DNA of 8,367 nt. Origin: Paenibacillaceae bacterium UBA6304. Lineage in GTDB: Bacteria; Bacillota; Bacilli; Paenibacillales; Paenibacillaceae. Below are positions 1-5,787 of this stretch, in pieces. The notes below the pieces were generated by a model that was not told where the DNA came from, made no database searches, and saw only the letters and a list, made by a program, of their open reading frames with translations. The DNA lies in contig DJTQ01000052.1 in the NCBI GenBank assembly GCA_002439285.1, forward strand, positions 1-8,367. Reading direction: 5' to 3'. The position numbers were made by a program, and so were the translations under genes. Each line of letters starts with the position of its first letter. Position 1 is the first letter of the stretch.

Positions 1-176
1 TGCTCTATCCGAGGCCCCGCTTCCGCTTCTTCCGTACTAGAGAGTACGGCAACCGCACTTTCGTCGGCTCGATAATAATTCAGGGTATAGATGTAGAAAC
101 CGGCACACAGCAATACCAGCACGGTTACTACGCTTAATAAAGTGATTTTCACTCTTCGTTTCACTTTTGGTTTCAA
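1..176 (-). CDS. N-terminal part of a membrane-anchored alpha/beta-hydrolase-like protein (runs off the window)
   Basis: Only the first 58 codons are present; the gene continues past position 1. I place the start at a TTG (176-174) because a perfect AGGAGG (189-184) lies 7 nt before it and no ATG is available in frame. Seen: a basic N-terminus (KPKVKRRVK), one hydrophobic segment at about residues 10-30 (ITLLSVVTVLVLLCAGFYIY), then a polar stretch containing YYRADESAVAVL. From memory, a short basic tail, one membrane anchor and a YY-x-AD-x-x-A motif are typical of a Bacillota group of extracellular membrane-tethered alpha/beta hydrolases. The catalytic serine, nucleophile elbow and histidine would lie outside the window, so the assignment is by resemblance of the N-terminus only. 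It starts 25 nt after the 120-residue hypothetical gene, so the two are probably co-transcribed. It could also be another kind of anchored protein. Confidence 0.6.
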   Translation of the reverse strand, partial: MKPKVKRRVKITLLSVVTVLVLLCAGFYIYTLNYYRADESAVAVLSSTEEAEAGPRIE

Positions 177-201
177 TGTAATGCCTCCTTTGAACATTCT
201 C

Positions 202-564
202 CTATAGCGAAAAGTCGGTAACGCCCTTTTTAGATGCATATTTAAGCACGTATGCTTCTTCTGCTCCATAGGGCATAGTAGCAATTTTGATGAGGGTATA
301 GTCCAGCCGGCTCTCTTTTATGACCCTCTTTATTAATGCTATGCTCCGCTCTTCTTCCGTAACGACGCAAAATACATTAAAAACATATTTCTTCGGGTCG
401 GACAGGGACTTCCCCATATCAAACCCATCAACATGGCCTAAGTCGGCATCCGCCAAAGCGATCTCGAGGTATTCCATTACTTTATCACGTAACCAGCCGT
501 CGCGTTGGCTGCCTTTTTGGCTTTTCATAGGATACTGTACCACCAACCAGAATTGTTCGCTCAT
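202..564 (-). CDS. Hypothetical protein, 120 residues, cytoplasmic
   Basis: I do not recognise this family. The start is set at the ATG at 564-562 rather than an upstream ATG at 651. A ribosome binding site (GGCGGGTGATCC, close to the extended anti-16S match GGAGGTGATCC) sits just before it, and the protein becomes compact and well composed from MSEQFWLVVQYP onward. There is no signal peptide or membrane segment. The composition suggests an alternating alpha/beta fold: a strand at FWLVVQY, a charged helix around residues 25-40, a central motif VDGFDMGKSLSDPKKY at about 45-60, a hydrophobic strand YVFNVFCVV, a helix (ERSIALIKRVIKESRL), then strands ending in YVLKYASKKGVTDFSL. The size and two-helix alpha/beta pattern recall small immunity or regulatory proteins, but this is only a resemblance. 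The gene heads a likely two-gene operon with the hydrolase-like gene 25 nt downstream. Confidence 0.75.
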   Translation of the reverse strand: MSEQFWLVVQYPMKSQKGSQRDGWLRDKVMEYLEIALADADLGHVDGFDMGKSLSDPKKYVFNVFCVVTEEERSIALIKRVIKESRLDYTLIKIATMPYGAEEAYVLKYASKKGVTDFSL

Positions 565-588
565 TGGGATCACCCGCCTATTTGATTT

Positions 589-594
589 ATTATA
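589..594 (-). promoter_or_regulatory. Possible -10 element upstream of the 120-residue gene
   Basis: A perfect TATAAT on the minus strand lies about 25 nt before the chosen ATG at 564, in AT-rich DNA. No good -35 match is present at 16-18 bp spacing (TTTATT is the nearest), so this is only a candidate. The position fits a promoter for the two minus-strand genes to its left. Confidence 0.35.
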
Positions 595-695
595 ATTGTG
601 CATGTTAAAAGGAATAAAGGCCAGACATTTGACGGAATCGTATATGTCCAATTTCGCGAAGTCAGCGATACCTTTTACAACAAGGAGTTATTCCA

Positions 696-878
696 ATGGG
701 ATAAGAGCAGCCTGATCTCCTGCTTCAACCACTTCTTGCTAAACCTGGCCCTGCTGAGTTCCCTGAGTTTTACAATTCTCAAATCGTTTATACTGGGCTG
801 GAGAAGTTGACTACTCGCTTTTATGACGAATACGAAGATGCTAGAGGGGATTATTATGCTGCCGAAATTGAGGAGTGA
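696..878 (+). pseudogene. Broken small gene: good start signal, stop at codon 3, then 57 open codons
   Basis: On the plus strand AAGGAG (682-687) is followed after 8 nt by ATG (696-698), GGA and then TAA (702-704). In the same frame the reading then stays open for 57 codons (705-875) to a TGA at 876-878. The translated stretch has protein-like composition: EQPDLLLQPLLAKPGPAEF, then a tyrosine- and acid-rich half ending in RFYDEYEDARGDYYAAEIEE. There is no Met, and I see no ribosome binding site, inside it. The simplest reading is a gene of about 60 codons inactivated by a nonsense change at codon 3. A sequencing error, or the downstream end of a longer decayed gene, would look the same. I do not recognise the family. 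It is the only plus-strand gene signal in the window that I would defend. Confidence 0.4.
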
Positions 879-952
879 TCGTTAAATCATTGGCTCAAAC
901 CAACAAAAACGGGCTTATTCCCCCTCATTGATTTCGTCAAAACCGACAGCAC

Positions 953-976
953 AAAAAGAGAGACCCGGCGTCTCTC
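953..976 (-). terminator. Intrinsic terminator, second (degenerate) copy
   Basis: A perfect 7-bp stem (958-964 with 970-976, GAGAGAC/GTCTCTC) with a CCGGC loop is followed, on the minus strand, by TTTTTGTG (957-950). It is a shortened version of the terminator after the phosphorylase gene at 2315-2344, with nearly the same loop and T-run. It now lies downstream of the AT-rich membrane-protein gene and could end that transcript. Confidence 0.65.
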
Positions 977-983
977 CCTGTTT

Positions 984-1073
984 CGTACGGTACGGGTTAG
1001 TTATTCGCTCGGCTTCAAGCCTTTTGTCGGTTTATGGTTACGGATTGAACGATGCTTCCCTTCACCCGGTAAA
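984..1073 (-). pseudogene. Remnant of a second phosphorylase gene 3' end, frameshifted and truncated
   Basis: By hand alignment this stretch matches positions 2437-2525, the tail of the intact phosphorylase gene, at about 76 of 90 positions with one extra base. Read on the minus strand it gives YRVKGSIVQSVTINRQKA, then a +1 frameshift, then EAERITNPYRT. The intact protein has YRVKGSVVQSVTVNGHKAEAKRISNPYRT at residues 1079-1107. After PYRT the remnant jumps straight to the terminator copy, so the codons for the last 25 residues are missing. Homology ends abruptly at 1073, five bases from the stop codon of the membrane-protein gene. It cannot encode a product. It is either what is left of a tandem paralogue or a duplicated gene end created by an insertion event. 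Confidence 0.75.
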
Positions 1074-1077
1074 AACA

Positions 1078-1962
1078 CTATTGAGTAATAATTTGATGTA
1101 AATTTAACTGTAATTCCTTAAAGGAATCGGATGAATTAGAGAAATTCAGAAGCAGTTTAATCTCATTAGTAACAAAGCTACTCCTCTGTATCAGTTGTTC
1201 TTTAACAAGGTCCCATTCACTAGGTAGTGTTATATTTTCACTCTGACCTAGATACAACAATTCTGTTAGAAATATCAAATAAAGTGATTGCACCTCAGTT
1301 GCCCTCTTATTGTCTACATCAATTTCTCCTATCTCTGTTGTATGGATATTGAAATTTAGCTCCTCAATATTATATTCATTGTAAAGATTACTGTATCCCT
1401 TATAAAGTTGGAGAACACTTTGATAATTATAGTTTTCTAGTGATAATAATTTCACAAAAAAATAATAATGATCATAATTCATTTCATCCTTCTCCATTTG
1501 ATTTACGAGGTTACTAAATTTTTCCTTTCTTTCATCTCCGTTAAAATTTATTAAATAGTAAGTAATCCTACTGTGAAGTACTTCTCTGTAATAAGGACTC
1601 TCTGGATCCACTCTAGAAAAGTAAAAGTCTGGATTGACTTTAGGTACTTGGGTAATCCTTGCTGCTATTCTGCCTTTAAATAAGTAATATATGTCTTTAT
1701 TATTATTATCGTGTTTTAATTTTTTGACTTCTTTATTTAGTTTCCCCCATTGTTTACTCACTTCCAGATTATTAAGTTTTTCAACAATAGAGTCTTTACT
1801 TAAACTGTATGGAACATAGTAAGCATATATTGAGAAAATTAAAGACCCTATCGTAAAAATAACAGAAAAATAAAAACTGATAAATCCTATTATGTAAGCT
1901 TTACTATCGTCCTTAAATCCATTCAATGTAAACAAATGTAGCAACTTTTTAATTTTATTCAT
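1078..1962 (-). CDS. Orphan single-pass membrane protein, 294 residues, AT-rich gene
   Basis: The function is not recognised. The start is set at the ATG at 1962-1960 because AGGAGT (1977-1972) lies 9 nt upstream; an in-frame ATG at 2010 has no comparable signal. Seen: a short basic N-terminus (MNKIKKLL), one strong hydrophobic segment at about residues 23-49 (from YIIGFISF to AYYV), then about 240 mostly polar residues rich in Asn, Lys, Glu and Tyr. These look largely helical, with leucine-rich amphipathic stretches (for example around EVQSLYLIFLTELLYLG). No catalytic motif is visible. Base composition is far more AT-rich than the neighbouring glycosidase genes, with A/T-ending codons dominating, which suggests horizontal acquisition. 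No partner gene is adjacent: the downstream side is the phosphorylase remnant and its terminator. Similar one-anchor, helical-domain orphans occur in accessory regions, including defence islets, but nothing here proves such a role. Confidence 0.8.
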   Translation of the reverse strand: MNKIKKLLHLFTLNGFKDDSKAYIIGFISFYFSVIFTIGSLIFSIYAYYVPYSLSKDSIVEKLNNLEVSKQWGKLNKEVKKLKHDNNNKDIYYLFKGRIAARITQVPKVNPDFYFSRVDPESPYYREVLHSRITYYLINFNGDERKEKFSNLVNQMEKDEMNYDHYYFFVKLLSLENYNYQSVLQLYKGYSNLYNEYNIEELNFNIHTTEIGEIDVDNKRATEVQSLYLIFLTELLYLGQSENITLPSEWDLVKEQLIQRSSFVTNEIKLLLNFSNSSDSFKELQLNLHQIITQ

Positions 1963-2310
1963 AAACGTTATACTCCTAATCTGGGAATTACCAAAAAATA
2001 TCCATCTCAACTAAAGAATGGAGCCTATTCTTCTTAAAGAGGGCACCTATAATATATTTTCGGCAGTATATAAAATAAATACTAGTTCGCCTAACTGCAC
2101 TATATATATCATCATTGACACTCGTGAATTACACTGTCATAGCATGCTTAAATCCAGCTAGCATGGTTTTATAGCCTCACTGCCTACTCCAAAATACAAA
2201 AGGCCACCTACCTCTTTAAGTTTCTGTCCTCTACATATCCTTTATCTGGTGGTCGACTTCTTCAGGAGACGAATAAAGATTGAATATGATCTGATGAAGT
2301 TAAAACAACA
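1963..2310. other. AT-rich non-coding stretch upstream of the membrane-protein gene
   Basis: I find no convincing gene here on either strand. The region is AT-rich, like the gene to its left, and must contain that gene's promoter. Several TATTAT/TATACT-like boxes occur around 2050-2080 on the minus strand, but none is paired with a good -35. It also holds a perfect 10-bp inverted repeat, listed separately. The switch back to GC-rich DNA happens at the phosphorylase terminator near 2315. Confidence 0.5.
2033..2220. repeat. 188-bp segment bounded by perfect 10-bp inverted repeats
   Basis: CTTAAAGAGG (2033-2042) and its exact reverse complement CCTCTTTAAG (2211-2220) bound a gene-free AT-rich segment. 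Size and structure are like a small non-autonomous element with terminal inverted repeats. I see no clear target-site duplication outside the repeats (only a loose TTCT on both sides). A chance pairing in AT-rich DNA is a fair alternative. Confidence 0.3.
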
Positions 2311-2314
2311 GAAC

Positions 2315-2344
2315 AAAAAGAGAGAGACTCGGCGTCTCTCTCTT
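2315..2344 (-). terminator. Intrinsic terminator of the GH3-phosphorylase operon
   Basis: On the minus strand an 11-bp perfect stem (2344-2334 with 2328-2318), with a 5-nt loop (GCCGA), runs directly into TTTTTGTTC. It begins 14 nt after the TAA of the phosphorylase gene. Position, strong stem and T-run make this a standard Rho-independent terminator. A shortened copy sits at 953-976. Confidence 0.85.
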
Positions 2345-2358
2345 CTTAGTTATATAAC

Positions 2359-5300
2359 TTACATCTCAATCTCCACAACAGCTTTGCCGTTCTCCCGCAG
2401 CTTATCGAACTCGGCCCGGGAAATACGCAGGCCGCCCGTACGATACGGGTTGGAGATCCGCTTAGCTTCCGCCTTGTGTCCGTTTACGGTTACGGATTGA
2501 ACGACGCTGCCCTTCACCCGGTAAACGAAGGTGACCGGGCTTCCGCCATATTCAAACTCGAAACGAGTCCCGTCCAGCTCATCCGGCAGTACAGGGTCGA
2601 TGAGCAAATCTCCGCCGTCCACCCGGATGCCGAGCACGTTGGAAATCAACTGGTTCATATAGATCCCGGGACCACTGGAGTAAATCCGCCAGCCGCCTTT
2701 AACTTGGGCTGAGCCGTCGCGCAGGTCTTCAAAACACTGCTGCGCCTCATACCGCGTATTGAATTTGCCGTCGGAGCTGCTGAAATACGTATTGCTCTGG
2801 CGCAGTTCCGCATTCGGCACGACATCCCGGATGCCGATCGGATTAATGGCGGCCAGGTCATGCCAGATTTGTTCCCGCCGTCCGGTCTTCGCCATCGCCT
2901 CGATGTAGCGGATGTGCGCATGCACGTATTGCAGCCCGATTTCGCGGCCGAAGTTCGCCGCCTGCTCCGCGCGCTTGAAGTGCACGTTGACCCCGCCGAC
3001 ATATTGCGCCGGACGGTCCATAAGCCGTACTCCGTCAGGGAACAGCAGCTTGTCCTGAATCAGCCGGTAATGGCTCTCGGCCTGCTCCGGAGTCAGCAAT
3101 TCGCTGATCATGCTTTGAATCATCGGCAGCAGCCGGTACTTGATGCCGGTCTCCCGGTCTTCCGGATGCAGCATCAGCTTCACGTCGTTCGGATCCTCGA
3201 AATAGAGGAAGCCCGGGATGACGTCTTTTTCCAGCATGTAATGGTTATAGTCGCGCTTTATACCTTCGGCGATCTGCTTCAGGTCATCCGACCAGGCGGT
3301 ATCCTCCTGGCTTAGCGCCTTCGACAACACATCCACGGCTTGATAGGTTAAGGCCACGGTCCAACTGCTGACCATGAACTGCTTCAATTGGGCATTCGCC
3401 GGCTGCAGCGTATCGTCCCAATCTCCGTCTCCATAAGAAGAAAGGTACGTCTCGTGAAGGAAATGTTCTTTGATGTAACTCAGTTCTTTCAGAACATGCT
3501 CGCGAACCGAGGCCGTCTCCGGCGTAAAGTTGAAGCCATGCTTGCTCGTGTATGGGATCTGCTCATCAAGTATCGAAAAGTCTCGGGTTGCCGTTAAATA
3601 ATCACCGAGCACTTTTAGCGGCCAGACAATAATGTCCCCATGGCTTTCTTCCTGCTGGATCGATGCATACTTGTCGAACATAAACCATTGCGGCCAGTTG
3701 CCGTCCTCGGCATATTGATGGGCATAGACCGTCAGCAAAATGTCCCGCACTTGTCCGTACTGATGGGTCGCAGAGAAATACTCCACCGGTCCCTGACAGA
3801 CATCCCGCGTTCCCCAGGCCGCGCCGCCGTATTGCTCCAAGCCGTGCGGCACGGAGTAGTGAACGAGCATATTGTGGGTATACCACCAGGACAGCGCATT
3901 CACCTTAAAGAATTCGTCCTCGCTCCCGCCATCCTTGGTCAATTTGAAACCGCTCATGACTTCAGCGTAATAAGCTCTATAACGCTCTATCTCAGCTTCG
4001 GCAGAGCGGCTCTTGACCGGAAGCACACCGCCGTTCAGCAGCCCTTGGTGCGTCAGCGTCCATTCCGCGCTGGCATCCAGCTCCATCGCCACCAGCGAGG
4101 CGCAGCCCGAAAGAGCTCCTTCAGCCAAAGCCGACTCGTCGCTTAACCGGTACGTCGCCCCGTCCAGTACCATCCGGTAGGTAAGTTGCGGATACACCTG
4201 CGCGCTAATGTTGGAGGCGTCGGCCCGGAACGTAAGAGCTCCGCTCTCCCCATCTTGTTCCATCACGTACGGAATTTCATATTCAGCTACGTTCATTGTG
4301 ATTTGATTCGTCACCAGGAATCGGTAGGCGACGCCCTTTGCGGAGCGAACTTGCAACCGGACCTCCGGTGTGTCGACCGTGGTGAAGTTGGTCACGATTA
4401 GCGTGTCAGCAGGCATTTTATAATACCAGCGAACATAGTTGAACCCGATCTCGAACAAGGAAGGCATCGTGAGCAAGCGGTATTTTCCATCAAGCTCTAC
4501 GTAAATGCGTTGCCCGGAGGTCTTCGGTACATTGAGCGCGCTACGGGCGTTGGACATCATTTTGTTGAGGTTCGTATTCCCCACGACCAACTGCGAGTTA
4601 AAAATACCGTACATATAAGAGGTTGTCGTAATAACCTCGGCGCCGAGCCGCACATTGTCCCCGCTCATCAGGATATGGCCATGCGGGCGTTCGACCCGCA
4701 GTTCTTTTTCCTTCAGTATGATATGTTCATAGCTATCCGTGAAAAAAGACAGCAACTGATCGCCCTCATATTCCTCCTGCCGGCGCTGCGGAAACCATTG
4801 CTCCAGTTCCTCATCGGTCACCGCCAAGGTTTGCAGCGGCTCTCCGAGCCGGGGTGACAGGGTTACCGTCCGGTTCCACCCGCCATCGCCATCGCTCCCC
4901 TGCCCGAGATCGGCCGAAGCCGCCGCCTCCTCTTCCCATGCCTCGCGGATAACATCGCCGTATTCCAGATCCGTCATCGCGGCCGGATGGTCCTCGCGGA
5001 ACAATCCGTAAAACACAAAGCGCGCGTTGCCGCTTAGCTCTGTCTTACCGGATTGCAGCGCCGTATAGGCGAATTCGTACTGGTAAACCTCGTTTGCCAG
5101 TTTGTCTTTGTCCAACGCTTCAGGCCGGTTGGTTTCCTTATAGGACAGGCCAAAAAACTGGAACCCGTCCGTGGAATAACCCTCGGCCTTAGTCAGCGAT
5201 CCTTGCTGCAAATAGGGGAACTTCCCGCCTTGCGGCTGGTTCTGCCGGGAACAAACGACGAAGCCCTTGTCCGCGTCCTCGAACACGGTATGGTCAATGT

Positions 5301-5757
5301 ACTGCGACAGATAAGCTTCATTGCTGCGAACTGCACCCGGATCGGCAAGGCCGACGTCCTGCCCGTACACGATATCGGCGGTTATACCGCTCCCTTCAAG
5401 CTGCACATCCCAGAACCATACGCCCTGGGCGGTCAGCGTGAATACGACCCGATAACGGATCGGCTCCTTCCGGTCGTGGCCATCCGAGGCGTCGATTTCG
5501 CCTTCCCACACCAGCCGGTCACCGGCCAGACGGAATCGGCTGCCCGACGCGATGCCCAGCAGCGGATATGCCTTGATCCCTTCATCCGTATGCAGCCGTG
5601 CATAAAGATTGCCCAGCGAACCGTCAAGCGGATTGCTCAGGAGCTGATTGATCATCGTGGAGCCGCCGGTTGCTTCATACAGATCGCCGCTTTTATGAAA
5701 AGTGAATTGAAGCTCACCTTTTTGAATCGACAGTTTGGAATCTGATGCTATCGCCAT
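2359..5757 (-). CDS. Inverting beta-glucan/cello-oligosaccharide phosphorylase, clan GH-Q (GH94/GH149/GH161 type)
   Basis: Expected to cleave a beta-linked gluco-oligosaccharide with inorganic phosphate, giving alpha-glucose 1-phosphate and a shortened sugar. No signal peptide is seen, so it should act in the cytoplasm. The start is the ATG at 5757-5755: AAGGGAG (5772-5766) lies 8 nt upstream, whereas a GTG three codons earlier overlaps that site. The 1132 residues suggest an N-terminal beta-sandwich (about 1-270), an acidic Gly/Ala-rich linker (about 275-295), further beta structure (to about 580), a helical linker, an (alpha/alpha)6 barrel (about 610-1030) and a C-terminal beta domain. Family-type motifs are RDVCQGP (651-657) and GDGDWDDTLQP (776-786). 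D779 matches the general acid in the GGDWND motif of cellobiose phosphorylases. Typical GH94 cellobiose phosphorylases are near 800 residues; this length fits GH149/GH161 better. GH161 includes a beta-1,3-glucan phosphorylase from Paenibacillus polymyxa. Exact linkage is inference. The gene lies 30 nt after the GH3 gene. Confidence 0.88.
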   Translation of the reverse strand: MAIASDSKLSIQKGELQFTFHKSGDLYEATGGSTMINQLLSNPLDGSLGNLYARLHTDEGIKAYPLLGIASGSRFRLAGDRLVWEGEIDASDGHDRKEPIRYRVVFTLTAQGVWFWDVQLEGSGITADIVYGQDVGLADPGAVRSNEAYLSQYIDHTVFEDADKGFVVCSRQNQPQGGKFPYLQQGSLTKAEGYSTDGFQFFGLSYKETNRPEALDKDKLANEVYQYEFAYTALQSGKTELSGNARFVFYGLFREDHPAAMTDLEYGDVIREAWEEEAAASADLGQGSDGDGGWNRTVTLSPRLGEPLQTLAVTDEELEQWFPQRRQEEYEGDQLLSFFTDSYEHIILKEKELRVERPHGHILMSGDNVRLGAEVITTTSYMYGIFNSQLVVGNTNLNKMMSNARSALNVPKTSGQRIYVELDGKYRLLTMPSLFEIGFNYVRWYYKMPADTLIVTNFTTVDTPEVRLQVRSAKGVAYRFLVTNQITMNVAEYEIPYVMEQDGESGALTFRADASNISAQVYPQLTYRMVLDGATYRLSDESALAEGALSGCASLVAMELDASAEWTLTHQGLLNGGVLPVKSRSAEAEIERYRAYYAEVMSGFKLTKDGGSEDEFFKVNALSWWYTHNMLVHYSVPHGLEQYGGAAWGTRDVCQGPVEYFSATHQYGQVRDILLTVYAHQYAEDGNWPQWFMFDKYASIQQEESHGDIIVWPLKVLGDYLTATRDFSILDEQIPYTSKHGFNFTPETASVREHVLKELSYIKEHFLHETYLSSYGDGDWDDTLQPANAQLKQFMVSSWTVALTYQAVDVLSKALSQEDTAWSDDLKQIAEGIKRDYNHYMLEKDVIPGFLYFEDPNDVKLMLHPEDRETGIKYRLLPMIQSMISELLTPEQAESHYRLIQDKLLFPDGVRLMDRPAQYVGGVNVHFKRAEQAANFGREIGLQYVHAHIRYIEAMAKTGRREQIWHDLAAINPIGIRDVVPNAELRQSNTYFSSSDGKFNTRYEAQQCFEDLRDGSAQVKGGWRIYSSGPGIYMNQLISNVLGIRVDGGDLLIDPVLPDELDGTRFEFEYGGSPVTFVYRVKGSVVQSVTVNGHKAEAKRISNPYRTGGLRISRAEFDKLRENGKAVVEIEM

Positions 5758-5787
5758 TCTCTTCACTCCCTTGTATATCTTGTATGT

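Noticed and set aside
598..810. 70-codon plus-strand open frame as a gene
   Set aside because: It has no ribosome binding site, overlaps the promoter region of the 120-residue gene, and a different frame here carries the credible start signal at 682-698.
1073..2310. Complete insertion sequence or integrative element
   Set aside because: There is no transposase, integrase or resolvase gene, and the flanking repeats are degenerate gene tails rather than short inverted ends, so only an islet of uncertain origin is claimed.
5053..5745. 230-codon plus-strand open frame opposite the phosphorylase gene
   Set aside because: It is antisense to a strongly recognisable enzyme in GC-rich DNA, has no ribosome binding site I trust, and its translation resembles no protein. 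The same holds for the open frames opposite the GH3 gene, such as 6199-6927, 6413-7045 and 7123-7428.
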